From contig CAAGME010000002.1 in NCBI GenBank assembly GCA_900770945.1, positions 38,210-102,209 on the forward strand: 64,000 nt of DNA, given 5' to 3'. Source of the DNA: Clostridia bacterium (lineage in GTDB: Bacteria > Bacillota > Clostridia > Christensenellales > Borkfalkiaceae). The notes beneath the pieces were generated by a model, which was not told the origin of the DNA, searched no databases, and was given only the letters and a program-made list of their open reading frames with translations. Made by a program: the position numbers and the translations under genes. How positions within the stretch are numbered: position 1 is the first letter of the stretch; every line of letters begins with the position of its first letter. Of this stretch, positions 44,702-53,565 are shown one piece after another.

Positions 44702-45601
44702 ATGGTCAATCTCGAACTGTATAAAGTATTTTACACCGTGGCGAAGTGCAAAAGCATTACAAAAGCCGCGGAAGAACTTTTTATATCGCAACCGGCTGTT
44801 TCTCAAGCGATAAAAAGCCTCGAAGCTCAGCTCGGCGGCGCGCTGTTTAACAGGGTTTCGCGCGGAATGGAGCTAACCGAGACGGGCGGGAAACAAATGT
44901 TTGCCGTGGTCGAAAACGTTATGGAGCTTTTGTCCGAAGCGGAAAAAAAGTTTACGGAAATGAAAAACGTTGCCACGGGTTCGGTCAGAATCGCTGCTTC
45001 CGATAACGTTATTAACTTTTTTCTTTTGAAATATATAAAGGAATTCAAGGAAAATTACCCCGACGTTTCGCTTTATTTTATCAACGGAACAACCAAGGAA
45101 TGCATAGACGCCGTACATGACGACAAAGCCGACATCGGGTTTGTGAATCTCCCTGTTACGGTGAATACGGTTACTTTTACCGGGCAAACGGGCAAAATAC
45201 ACGACGTTTTCGTTGCGAGCGACAAGTTCAGAGAGCTTTTTTATCGTTCTGTACAGCTATCGGCATTGTGCAACTACCCGCTTTTAATGCTCGACCCGAC
45301 AACTATGACGAGGACGAAGATAGACGAGTTTGCGCATACCTTAAACATAAAATTCACACCCGACTTAGAGCTTGGGAGCGTGGAGCTTTTAACGGCAATG
45401 GCGGTTGAAGGAATGGGTATCGCGTGCGTTCCGAGGGAGTACGTTTTAAAAGAGCTTGCGAGCGGACAACTGACGGAAATAAAAACCGTACCCGAACTTC
45501 CGACGAGAGCGGTGGGCGTTATTACGAACAAACAACAATCGGCGTCCTTTGCCGTCAACGAGTTTTTGAAGTTATTAAACAAATACGAAACAACGGATTA
45601 A
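44702..45601 (+). CDS. LysR family transcriptional regulator
   Basis: A 299-residue DNA-binding regulator. The N-terminal winged helix-turn-helix (1-60, with the AAEELFISQPAVSQAIKSLE type helix; core SQPAVSQAIK) is followed by a periplasmic-binding-protein-like effector domain (about 90-290). GGGAGG precedes ATG. LysR genes usually diverge from their target, but this one lies co-directionally between mnmE and cca, so its target is not evident from context. The effector is unknown. Confidence 0.92.
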   Translation: MVNLELYKVFYTVAKCKSITKAAEELFISQPAVSQAIKSLEAQLGGALFNRVSRGMELTETGGKQMFAVVENVMELLSEAEKKFTEMKNVATGSVRIAASDNVINFFLLKYIKEFKENYPDVSLYFINGTTKECIDAVHDDKADIGFVNLPVTVNTVTFTGQTGKIHDVFVASDKFRELFYRSVQLSALCNYPLLMLDPTTMTRTKIDEFAHTLNIKFTPDLELGSVELLTAMAVEGMGIACVPREYVLKELASGQLTEIKTVPELPTRAVGVITNKQQSASFAVNEFLKLLNKYETTD

Positions 45602-45605
45602 GTAT

Positions 45606-46940
45606 ATGTTTTTACCCGAAGCGATAAAATTTTTTCTTACGCGGCTTAACGACAACGGCTACGAAGCTTACGTCGTGGGCGGAGCGGTCCGCGACGAAAT
45701 GTCCGGCGTAATTGTGCATGATTACGACTTGACTACATCTGCGAAAACAGACGAAGTTAAGCGTGTTTTTGCCGACTGCAAAGTTATCGCTACGGGAGAA
45801 AAACACGGAACGTTGACCGTTATAAAAGACGGAACTTCGGTCGAAATAACGACTTTCAGAGCCGAAAAAGAATATAGCGATTCCCGTCATCCCGACGGCG
45901 TTACGTTCATAAAAAGTCTCGACGACGATTTGAAGCGCAGAGATTTTACAATCAATGCCATGGCGTATTCGCCAGAAAAAGGTCTAATCGATATTTTCGG
46001 CGGACTTGACGATATTAAAAACAAAATTATCCGAACGGTGGGTTGCCCCGAAGAGCGGTTTAAAGAAGACGCGCTCAGAATTTTGCGCGCGGTAAGGTTC
46101 GAAGCGCAAACGGGATTCGATATTGAAAAAAACACGAAAAAAGCCATGTCGGAAAGAAAAGGTCTTTTACAAAAAGTATCCGTCGAAAGAATTTTTTCGG
46201 AACTCACGAAAATTTTGACCGCGCCTTACGCGGCAAAAGCTCTTTTTTGCGAGCGTGAAATAGTTTTCGAGGTTCTGCCCGAAATAGCCGCGGAAGACGG
46301 GTTCGAGCAAAAAAGTCTTTCTCATCTCTACACTGTTTACGAACACACCGTAAAAGCCGTGAAAAACGGCAAAGGCGGAAACGAGGAAGTAATGTGGGCG
46401 CTTTTGCTTCACGATTCGGGCAAACCCTTTACCTTTTATATCGACGACGAAGGACGAGGGCATTTTCCTGGACACATGAAGAAGGGCGGAGAGATTACGC
46501 GCGAAACGCTTAAAAGGCTTAAAGCCCCGACGAGATTTATAAACCATGTAACAATACTCGTAGAAAATCACGATAAAAGCTTTGACGACGATAAATACAG
46601 AATAAAAAAATTTATGTCGGAATACGGCGCGGAACTTTTTAATGAGCTTTTAAAGGTTAAAGCCGCCGACTGCTACGCTCATTCCGAGCATGGAATACAA
46701 AAATATAAGCATTGCCACCTGTTGAGCATCGACGCATTCGACGAAATATTGAAAAACGGAGAATGTTATAAGCAGAGCGACCTTAAAATAAGCGGCGACG
46801 ACCTTATTGACATCGGAGTCAAGGGTATAAACGTCGGTAGGCTTAAGTACAGACTTTTCGAACTTGTGTTGAAAAACAAACTGAAAAACGATAAAGAAGA
46901 GCTTTTAAAAGAAGCGCAAAGATTAAAAAAATACTATTAA
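45606..46940 (+). CDS. cca: CCA tRNA nucleotidyltransferase
   Basis: Adds or repairs the 3' CCA of tRNAs. The 444 residues start with the nucleotidyltransferase head YVVGGAVRDEMSG (22-34) and DYD (39-41) holding two catalytic Asp residues. The neck and body follow, then an HD domain with LLHDSGKP (near residue 270), which may give phosphatase activity in this family. Poly(A) polymerase is closely related, but the compact size and HD domain fit CCA-adding enzymes of Clostridia. The only tRNA gene in the window already encodes CCA, so repair may be its main job there. Confidence 0.9.
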   Translation: MFLPEAIKFFLTRLNDNGYEAYVVGGAVRDEMSGVIVHDYDLTTSAKTDEVKRVFADCKVIATGEKHGTLTVIKDGTSVEITTFRAEKEYSDSRHPDGVTFIKSLDDDLKRRDFTINAMAYSPEKGLIDIFGGLDDIKNKIIRTVGCPEERFKEDALRILRAVRFEAQTGFDIEKNTKKAMSERKGLLQKVSVERIFSELTKILTAPYAAKALFCEREIVFEVLPEIAAEDGFEQKSLSHLYTVYEHTVKAVKNGKGGNEEVMWALLLHDSGKPFTFYIDDEGRGHFPGHMKKGGEITRETLKRLKAPTRFINHVTILVENHDKSFDDDKYRIKKFMSEYGAELFNELLKVKAADCYAHSEHGIQKYKHCHLLSIDAFDEILKNGECYKQSDLKISGDDLIDIGVKGINVGRLKYRLFELVLKNKLKNDKEELLKEAQRLKKYY

Positions 46941-46944
46941 AATT

Positions 46945-47664
46945 ATGGACAGATATATTATTGCATTAGGCGGCGGCGAAATTAAAGACAAAACCACCCT
47001 TAAAATGGACGAATACATTGCTAATCTTGCAAAAAAGCACGCGGGCGAAAAGCGCGCGAGGGGGTTGTTCATCGGCACGGCAAGCCACGACAGCATGCCT
47101 TACTTTAATTCCTTCCGTAAAACTTACACAAGCGTTTTCGACATAAAAGCCGACTGCGTTTTGTGTGTTTACGGAGAAATGAACGCCGAAAAAATCGCCG
47201 AAAAATTTACGCTTTGCGACTTTATTTATGTCGGCGGCGGCGATACCGTTTATATGCTTGAAAAATGGAACGAAGCGGGGATTGACAAGCTTGTTAAAGA
47301 AGCTTACGAACGAGGAGTCATTATAGCGGGGCTGTCTGCCGGCGCGATTTGCTGGTTTAAAGATATGTATACGGACAGTCCGTCGGTTACGGGCGAGGAA
47401 AGTTACGCTTTATTCCCGGGTGCCGATTATCTTGACGGAGTTTGTTGCCCGCACTTCGAGCTGAGAGAAAAAGATTACGTAGAAGCATTAAAAAAATCCC
47501 CGAAAAATTATCAACCGATTTACGGAATTGAAGGGGATGCGGGACTTGTTTTTAAAAACGAGAAGCTTTCGGGCGGCATTTCGTCCGGAGGAAAGGCTTA
47601 CACGCTGAGAATAAACGGCGAAGTTGAAGAAAAATTCGAAATAACGCCGATTAACGATAAATAA
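46945..47664 (+). CDS. Peptidase S51 (dipeptidase E-like)
   Basis: A 239-residue member of the S51 family (Asp-specific dipeptidase PepE and cyanophycinase relatives) with a class I glutamine-amidotransferase-like fold. The nucleophile elbow is AGLSAGAICWF, with Ser as nucleophile, and YVGGGDTVYMLEKW and the His of CCPHFE support the assignment. It is cytoplasmic with no signal peptide. It starts four bases after cca without a clear ribosome binding site. The substrate is unproven. Confidence 0.85.
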   Translation: MDRYIIALGGGEIKDKTTLKMDEYIANLAKKHAGEKRARGLFIGTASHDSMPYFNSFRKTYTSVFDIKADCVLCVYGEMNAEKIAEKFTLCDFIYVGGGDTVYMLEKWNEAGIDKLVKEAYERGVIIAGLSAGAICWFKDMYTDSPSVTGEESYALFPGADYLDGVCCPHFELREKDYVEALKKSPKNYQPIYGIEGDAGLVFKNEKLSGGISSGGKAYTLRINGEVEEKFEITPINDK

Positions 47665-47682
47665 ACATAGGGAGACACCGAC

Positions 47683-48360
47683 ATGAAAATACTCATTGTG
47701 GACGATGAAGCAAAATTACGCGAGGTTATTGCCGAGTACGCGCACTTCGAAGGTTATGAAACAGACGAGGCGGGCGACGGCAGAGAAGCAATCGACAAAT
47801 GCCGTGAAAATAACTACGACCTTATAATCATGGATATCATGATGCCTAAAATCGACGGATTCACGGCGGTTAAGGAAATAAGAAAATTTTCCGATACGCC
47901 CGTTATTATGCTTTCGGCAAGAACGGAAGAAACGGACAAGCTTTACGGCTTCGGCTTAGGCGTGGACGATTACGTCGTGAAACCTTTTTCGACAAAGGAA
48001 GTTATGGCGCGTATAAACGCTATTTTAAAAAGGCAGAAAATGCGCCCGGTCGACGAAAAAGCGAATGAAGACATTATTAAATTCGAAGGGCTTGAAATAG
48101 ATTTTAAAGGTAGAACCGTAAAAATAGACGGGGAAGAAATTGACCTTACGCCGAAAGAATACGAATTGTTATTCTATATGGTTAAAAATCGCGGCGTTGC
48201 CTTAACGCGCGAAAAACTGCTTGCCGACGTTTGGGGTTATGACTTTTTCGGCGACGACAGAACGGTCGATACGCATATAAAAACTTTAAGGAGCAATCTC
48301 GGCGAGTACCGTAAATTTATTTTGACGTTGCGCGGACTCGGGTACAAGTTTGAAGCATGA
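47683..48360 (+). CDS. OmpR-type response regulator
   Basis: A 225-residue two-component regulator. The receiver domain has the acidic pair Asp7-Asp8, phospho-acceptor Asp51 in IIMDIMMPK and the Lys of VVKPF. The C-terminal winged helix contains LTPKEYELLFYM and the recognition region DDRTVDTHIKTLR. GGGAG lies ten bases upstream of ATG. It overlaps the sensor kinase gene by four bases (ATGA), so the pair is made together. The stimulus is unknown; membrane-protein neighbours on both sides hint at an envelope signal, which is inference. Confidence 0.95.
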   Translation: MKILIVDDEAKLREVIAEYAHFEGYETDEAGDGREAIDKCRENNYDLIIMDIMMPKIDGFTAVKEIRKFSDTPVIMLSARTEETDKLYGFGLGVDDYVVKPFSTKEVMARINAILKRQKMRPVDEKANEDIIKFEGLEIDFKGRTVKIDGEEIDLTPKEYELLFYMVKNRGVALTREKLLADVWGYDFFGDDRTVDTHIKTLRSNLGEYRKFILTLRGLGYKFEA

Positions 48361-49892
48361 AAGTAAAAAAGCTTGCAAAATTGCAGTATAATTTATGGTA
48401 TTACTTTATACTGTTCACGGTTATTTTCGTCGCGTTTATATGGGTAGTTCAGATACTTTTGTTCTCGGGCTTTTACCAGCAAAAAAAGTACAACACCCTA
48501 AAAGACACCGGGCAAAAATTGTCCGATGCTTTAAACACGGACGAGGAAGTGACCGACGCTTTAATCGGGCGGTGGCTTAACCTTGCCATCAACGCCAACG
48601 AAACGGGAATCGTAACGTATATTGCGTACGTTGCCGACGGAAAGCTTAACATCGAAACGATTTACAGCGGCTACGTCAACAAAGATTCCGTTCCCGATTC
48701 TTCTGCCGATTCGAGCGGCACCCCTTCGGATTCCTCTTCCTCTAACCCTTCTTACGACTTTGCAAAGACGGAAGAAGAGCTTGTAAACGATTTGATCAAC
48801 AAGCTCAACCGCTCCTCCGCAACTTATCTTTGCGACAAAATCGAACCGGACAACACGGGCGAAAATTCTTATTTTGTCTACGTTACGCGCGTTAAAAACC
48901 GCAACGTGGACGGATATTTGGTGCTTAAAAGTTCACAAGGCTCGCTTGCGGAAACGGTAAGCGTAATGCAATTGCAACTCATAATCATTACCGGTTGCGT
49001 TGTCGTCGTTTCATTCTTTTTATCGCTTTACATGTCGAAAAAACTTGCCAGACCGATAGTAGAAATGTCGAAAACCGCAAAAAGTTGGGCGGAGGGCAAC
49101 GAAAACGCTACGTTTAAAGGTGAATCTTACGAAGAAGTCGCCGAACTTGCGGACGCTCTTAACTTTGCAAAAGAGGGCATAGCGAGAACGGGGGGATTAC
49201 AGCGCGATTTGCTTGCAAACGTTTCGCATGACTTAAAAACGCCGCTTACGATGATAAAAGCCTACGCCGAAATGATTCGCGATTTGTCGGGCGACATAAA
49301 AGAAAAACGCGACGCGCACACGCAGGTTATCATAGACGAAACGGACAGGCTGACGATGCTTGTCAACGATATACTCGACCTTTCAAAACTTCAAAGTAAC
49401 GTCAACGTTCCTGTTTTGACTAATGTCAATCTCTCGGAGCTTTGCGAAAAAGTTTTGTATCGTTTTCACGATTTTGCGGAAAATTCCGGCTATACGATAA
49501 TTTCCGATATAGACAAAGATTTGTATTCTTTAATCGACGAAAAGAAAATCGAGCAGGTGTTTTACAACCTTATCGGCAATTCGATAAATTACACCGGCAA
49601 CGACAAAACCGTTAAGGTTACGTTAAAAAGCGAAGGCGACAAAATACTTTTCCAGACTATGGACAGCGGAAAAGGCATTTCGGACGACAAAATCGAAACG
49701 GTCTGGAACAAATATTACAGATTCAGCGAAACCCATCAACGCCCCGTCAAAGGCACGGGACTCGGTCTTTCGATTGTTAAAACGATTCTCGTAGCGCACG
49801 GATTACGGTTCGGCGTTATCAGCGAAAAGGGCGTGGGCAGTAACTTCTTTGTTGAATTCAAAAAAGCGGAAAAGGCGGCTGACGATGAATAA
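48357..49892 (+). CDS. Sensor histidine kinase
   Basis: The 511-residue partner of the preceding regulator. It has two membrane segments (about 18-42 and 202-222) bounding an extracellular sensor of about 160 residues, which contains a Ser-rich low-complexity stretch. A HAMP domain follows, then HisKA with SHDLKTPLTMIKAYAE, then HATPase boxes NLIGNSINYTG, DSGKGIS and GTGLGLSIVKT. The layout resembles PhoR/VicK-type kinases but the sensor has no named domain. It overlaps the downstream membrane-protein gene by eight bases. Confidence 0.94.
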   Translation: MKVKKLAKLQYNLWYYFILFTVIFVAFIWVVQILLFSGFYQQKKYNTLKDTGQKLSDALNTDEEVTDALIGRWLNLAINANETGIVTYIAYVADGKLNIETIYSGYVNKDSVPDSSADSSGTPSDSSSSNPSYDFAKTEEELVNDLINKLNRSSATYLCDKIEPDNTGENSYFVYVTRVKNRNVDGYLVLKSSQGSLAETVSVMQLQLIIITGCVVVVSFFLSLYMSKKLARPIVEMSKTAKSWAEGNENATFKGESYEEVAELADALNFAKEGIARTGGLQRDLLANVSHDLKTPLTMIKAYAEMIRDLSGDIKEKRDAHTQVIIDETDRLTMLVNDILDLSKLQSNVNVPVLTNVNLSELCEKVLYRFHDFAENSGYTIISDIDKDLYSLIDEKKIEQVFYNLIGNSINYTGNDKTVKVTLKSEGDKILFQTMDSGKGISDDKIETVWNKYYRFSETHQRPVKGTGLGLSIVKTILVAHGLRFGVISEKGVGSNFFVEFKKAEKAADDE

Positions 49893-50916
49893 CTTCGATA
49901 AATTAGACAAAGTTATAAGCGGCGAGGACGGAAAAGACAAGGTTGTTTCCGTTGTGGAGCCTAAGGTCGAACAACCGATGGCAAGACTTAAAAACGCAAA
50001 TCTTTTAAACGCTTTTATAGCCACGATAAAACGTGACGACGAAGCGTATTTACACGGATTCAAAAATGCCGAAACGCTCCCGATTTTTAAGTACACGACT
50101 CGCACCCTGCTTGTTTTTTGCGCTCTCTTGGTCATAGGGCTTTTGATTAACACTTTTTTGTCGGCGGCGGTGTCGATACCGATAATGTTAGTGGTTTGTC
50201 CGCTTTTTATGCCGCTTCTTACCATGGTCTTTGCTTCGGAATGTAACGTAAAGAAAGATATTAACCTATACAAAATATCGCTTTACTTCGTTTCCGGCGC
50301 GATTTCGTATGTACTGCTCAAATATCTTGCGAATTCGTTTCTCGTTAAAATCATACTCGAAGAACAGCTCGAAACTTACGTTATGCCTATAATCAATACC
50401 GTGTTTTCGTTTGTAATATGCTTTATAATCGCAAACACGAACAAAACGGTCGGCTTGGCGCAATGTTTTGTCGTTGCGGTATCGTTTGTTATGGGGTATG
50501 TTTACGCGGAACTTCTCGTAGAGGGGTTTGCAAGGCTTTTTATAACCGAGCAACTTTCGCTTTCCGAACTTCAGGCGCCGTTTATAGAGATTATCGTAAA
50601 CGACGAAGGATATCTGAAAAGAAGTTTGCATCGTCTTTTCGACGAATGGTACAACAACTACCTTTTATACCCTGTTTTGTGTTCGTTTTGGGCGATAATC
50701 GTAGGGACGGTTATTTCGATGAGTACGGAATTTAAGGATAACAGAAGAGATATGCCTAAGTCCGTGTATCTGCTGCTTGTGCTGATTGTCATTTTCAGAA
50801 TACTCTATCTTTTGAAAACTTCGTTTTTTTATCTTGACGCTATTTTGAGAATAGTTTCGATAATCGGCTCGGCTTTTACGGCGATAAAGTTTATAAATTA
50901 TAGTTTCAGTGTATAA
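49885..50916 (+). CDS. Polytopic membrane protein of unknown function
   Basis: I do not recognise this 343-residue protein. A charged N-terminus of about 65 residues is followed by some eight hydrophobic segments. I chose ATG 49885, which overlaps the end of the sensor kinase; the longer in-frame reading has no ribosome binding site. Overlap with the kinase suggests co-expression and a possible link with that signalling system. The stop codon lies inside the first unit of a perfect 20-bp tandem duplication, so the last residues come from that repeat. Confidence 0.75.
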   Translation: MNNFDKLDKVISGEDGKDKVVSVVEPKVEQPMARLKNANLLNAFIATIKRDDEAYLHGFKNAETLPIFKYTTRTLLVFCALLVIGLLINTFLSAAVSIPIMLVVCPLFMPLLTMVFASECNVKKDINLYKISLYFVSGAISYVLLKYLANSFLVKIILEEQLETYVMPIINTVFSFVICFIIANTNKTVGLAQCFVVAVSFVMGYVYAELLVEGFARLFITEQLSLSELQAPFIEIIVNDEGYLKRSLHRLFDEWYNNYLLYPVLCSFWAIIVGTVISMSTEFKDNRRDMPKSVYLLLVLIVIFRILYLLKTSFFYLDAILRIVSIIGSAFTAIKFINYSFSV

Positions 50917-50940
50917 TATTTAGTTTCAGTGTATAATATT
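50901..50940 (+). repeat. Perfect 20-bp tandem duplication
   Basis: TAGTTTCAGTGTATAATATT occurs twice back to back (50901-50920 and 50921-50940) with no mismatch. The first unit contains the stop codon of the membrane-protein gene. Each unit carries TATAAT. Lack of divergence points to a recent event. Confidence 0.9.
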
Positions 50941-50952
50941 TTTCAAAACTTT

Positions 50953-50979
50953 AAGCTTCGCGTCAAGCGAGGCTTTTTT
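50953..50979 (+). terminator. Intrinsic terminator after the two-component operon
   Basis: AAGCTTCGC (50953-50961) and GCGAGGCTT (50967-50975) form a 9-bp stem with one T-G pair and a 5-nt loop, followed by four more T. Confidence 0.85.
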
Positions 50980-51015
50980 CGTGCTTAAAACAAAACTTTT
51001 ATAATATACATAAGT

Positions 51016-52041
51016 ATGACTGATTTTTCGGCGGGACTAAAAAAGGTTTTGGGCGCGACAAGCGTTATAGTCGGCACGGTTATAGGCGCGGGATATATTT
51101 CGGGAAGGGAAATCGTGGAGTTTTTTTTAACGGGCGACCTTGCTGTTTCCGCGTTGTGTTCTTTTTTGCTTGTTTTGCCTGCGTTGTACTTTTTATTGAC
51201 AAACAAACTTTTTGAAAAGGGTGCGCTGAAAAACGCCTCGGATATTTTTATTTTTGCCGGCAACCTCGTTATGCTCGGCGGTATGCTTTCGGCTGCAGAC
51301 GAGGTTTTTTCGGGCTTGTTTTCCTTTTTTTCAAAGATACCGCTCGTATCGATTTCGACGCTTGTTTTTTGTGCTTTCACGGTAAAAAAAGGCATAAACG
51401 GAATAGAAAAAGTAAACAACGTTCTCGTGCCGTTTATGCTGCTTATTACTCTTGTTTTAATGACTTTTGCCGGCGGTTTTACGTATATTCCCGCATTTGA
51501 AATACGTCCGTTGAAAATCATATCTTACGCCGGGCTTAATCTTTTTATGTCGTCGTCGGTTTTTCAAAAAACGGGAGAAACGCTCAATAAAAGACAGGCG
51601 TTTTTTGCAAGTATTTTATCTGCGACGATACTTTTCGGGCTTGTTTTTTTGATAGGGTTATCGCTTAGCGGAGAGGCAAAGCTAAAAACTGAGCCTATAC
51701 CGTTGCTTGAAAAACTTTCTTTTTCGCGCGCATCGAGATTTATTTTTACGATTGTTTTATATTTCGGAATAGTGACGACGCTTCTATCCGAAAATCTTGC
51801 TGTTTTCGAATGGGCAAACAAGACGATAAAAAGCGAAAAGCCGCGCAAAACAATAAAAATTTTGATATGCGTGACGGCGTTTTCGCTTTCGAGAATAGGG
51901 TTTTACAATATCGTAAGCACGCTGTATCCGGCTGTCGGAATTATCGGCGCGATATTTATTTTGCTTAGCGTCCTCTTTCGATTGCTTTCTCGACGAGAGC
52001 AACGCCGAGATACATCAATGCGGCAAGCACGCAAAGTATAA
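51016..52041 (+). CDS. YkvI-like membrane transporter
   Basis: A 341-residue integral membrane protein with about ten hydrophobic segments. It resembles the uncharacterised YkvI family of the amino acid-polyamine transporter superfamily; the N-terminal GATSVIVGTVIGAGYISGRE, with its Gly-rich broken helix, is the best clue. The ATG lies only 11 bases after a TATAAT (51000-51005) and has no ribosome binding site, so the transcript could be nearly leaderless. The last 25 or so codons overlap the convergent ABC permease gene by 77 bases. The substrate is unknown. Confidence 0.8.
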   Translation: MTDFSAGLKKVLGATSVIVGTVIGAGYISGREIVEFFLTGDLAVSALCSFLLVLPALYFLLTNKLFEKGALKNASDIFIFAGNLVMLGGMLSAADEVFSGLFSFFSKIPLVSISTLVFCAFTVKKGINGIEKVNNVLVPFMLLITLVLMTFAGGFTYIPAFEIRPLKIISYAGLNLFMSSSVFQKTGETLNKRQAFFASILSATILFGLVFLIGLSLSGEAKLKTEPIPLLEKLSFSRASRFIFTIVLYFGIVTTLLSENLAVFEWANKTIKSEKPRKTIKILICVTAFSLSRIGFYNIVSTLYPAVGIIGAIFILLSVLFRLLSRREQRRDTSMRQARKV

Positions 52042-52759
52042 CGGTACTCGTCATAACAAGGTCGAGCTTGAAAACCTGCCCGCCGTAGACTATCAGATAT
52101 CCGATACCGCGCTTGGAAACGAGATATTCACCCATAATTGACCCGATCCAGCTCATTCCTACGTTGATTTTTAATGTCGAAACAAGCGACGGAAGAGACG
52201 AGGGCATAACGAGGTGATAGAAAATTTGCGGCTTTGACGCGCCGAGAGAGCGAAGCAACAATATTTTGTTTTTGTCCGTTTCGCAAAAACCGGCAAGCAT
52301 GTTGATTATTGTTACGATAATCGTTATTATGACCGCCATAAAAACTATGGATCTCATTCCCGCGCCGAACCAGATGATAATGAGCGGACCTAACGCGATT
52401 TTCGGCAAACTGTTCAAAACGACGATGTACGGCTCGAAAATTTTTTTTAATGTTTCCGACCACCATAGCATAACGGCTATCAAAACGCCTGAAACGGAGG
52501 CTATCAAAAACCCGAGAAGCGTTTCTAAAAGCGTTGTGCCGATATGCAAAAACAAATCGCCCGCAGTGTAAAGTTCGATTGTGGTTTTGACTATTCGGGA
52601 AGGGGACGAAAACAAAAATCCGTCTACTACTCCGCTTGAAACAAGAATTTCCCATAAGGCAAGGGCGATGACGAGTATGCCCGCGCGAGAAACATTTACG
52701 ATTACACTGTTTCTTTTTAATTTTTTTAAATATTTTTTTTGTTCGGGCGAATTGTTCAT
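51965..52759 (-). CDS. ABC importer permease (SsuC/ThiX-like)
   Basis: The membrane subunit of an importer for small organic ions or vitamin precursors (the taurine, nitrate, sulfonate and pyrimidine family). The 264 residues have about six hydrophobic segments and the cytoplasmic coupling motif LGASKPQIFYHLVMPSSL. ATG 52759 is chosen, with GGAG eleven bases upstream; TTG 52780 is an in-frame alternative. It overlaps the ATPase gene by four bases (ATGA). Its 3' end runs 77 bases into the convergent transporter gene. Confidence 0.9.
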   Translation of the reverse strand: MNNSPEQKKYLKKLKRNSVIVNVSRAGILVIALALWEILVSSGVVDGFLFSSPSRIVKTTIELYTAGDLFLHIGTTLLETLLGFLIASVSGVLIAVMLWWSETLKKIFEPYIVVLNSLPKIALGPLIIIWFGAGMRSIVFMAVIITIIVTIINMLAGFCETDKNKILLLRSLGASKPQIFYHLVMPSSLPSLVSTLKINVGMSWIGSIMGEYLVSKRGIGYLIVYGGQVFKLDLVMTSTVILCVLAALMYLGVALVEKAIERGR

Positions 52760-53514
52760 TGTTGTTTCAACTCCTTCCAAAGTATTTCAAACCAATAAGA
52801 AAACTTCTTGTTTTCCCGGCGCGTTAAGGGTGTGTCGCAACCCGAAAAATCCAGGACGTGTTCGGATTTTACCGTTGCGGGACGAGCAGATAAAACGATT
52901 ATTTTATCTGCAAGCGAGATTGCTTCCGAGATGTCGTGAGTGACGAGAAGCGCAGTCTTTTTTTCTTCTCGGATAATTCTGTAAACGTCATCGCAAACGG
53001 CGAGGCGAGTTTGAAAATCAAGAGCGGAAAACGGCTCGTCTAAGAGTAAAAGATTGGGCTTTGAAGCAAGCGTTCTAATAAGTGCCGCGCGTTGGCGCAT
53101 ACCGCCGGAAAGCTGACGAGGGTAATAGTTACGAAACTTTTTAAGCCCGTACTTTTCAAGTAAATCAAGGCAATAGTCCTTGTTTTCTTTTGTAAAAATC
53201 CCTTTGATTTTGAGCGGCAAAAACACGTTTTTTTCGATTGTAAGCCATTCGAAAAGCTCGTCTTTTTGAAGCATATATCCTGTTTTGTCGCCGACTTCGA
53301 CTATATTGTTTTCCATTAAAATTCTTCCTTCGCTTACGGGAAACAGTCCGCAAATCATCGATAAAATCGTAGTTTTTCCGCAGCCGGACGGACCGATTAT
53401 CGCAACGAACTGTTCTCTTTTCACCGAAAAGCTTAAATTTTTAATAGCAACGGTTTCGTTCTTTTTTGTGTGGTAAGTTAGCCCCACGTTTTCAAGGGTT
53501 AAAAGTGTATCCAT
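52756..53514 (-). CDS. ABC importer ATPase (SsuB/ThiZ-like)
   Basis: The energy-coupling subunit of the same importer. The 252 residues show Walker A GPSGCGKTT, signature LSGGMRQRAAL, Walker B LLLLDEPFSALD and the switch His in VTHDISEA. GGAG lies just upstream of ATG. It stands 51 bases behind the binding-protein gene, with an intrinsic terminator in between, so its transcription depends on readthrough or on an unseen promoter. Confidence 0.92.
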   Translation of the reverse strand: MDTLLTLENVGLTYHTKKNETVAIKNLSFSVKREQFVAIIGPSGCGKTTILSMICGLFPVSEGRILMENNIVEVGDKTGYMLQKDELFEWLTIEKNVFLPLKIKGIFTKENKDYCLDLLEKYGLKKFRNYYPRQLSGGMRQRAALIRTLASKPNLLLLDEPFSALDFQTRLAVCDDVYRIIREEKKTALLVTHDISEAISLADKIIVLSARPATVKSEHVLDFSGCDTPLTRRENKKFSYWFEILWKELKQQ

Positions 53515-53530
53515 TATTTTCTCCGAAGAT

Positions 53531-53558
53531 TAAAAAAGCCCGCCTGAAAAAGCGGGCT
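53531..53558 (-). terminator. Intra-operon terminator between binding protein and ATPase
   Basis: On the minus strand, stem AGCCCGC/GCGGGCT (53552-53558 and 53537-53543) with an 8-nt loop is followed by six T (53531-53536). It is a textbook terminator just after the binding-protein stop and next to the ATPase ribosome binding site. Confidence 0.9.
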
Positions 53559-53565
53559 AAAAGGA

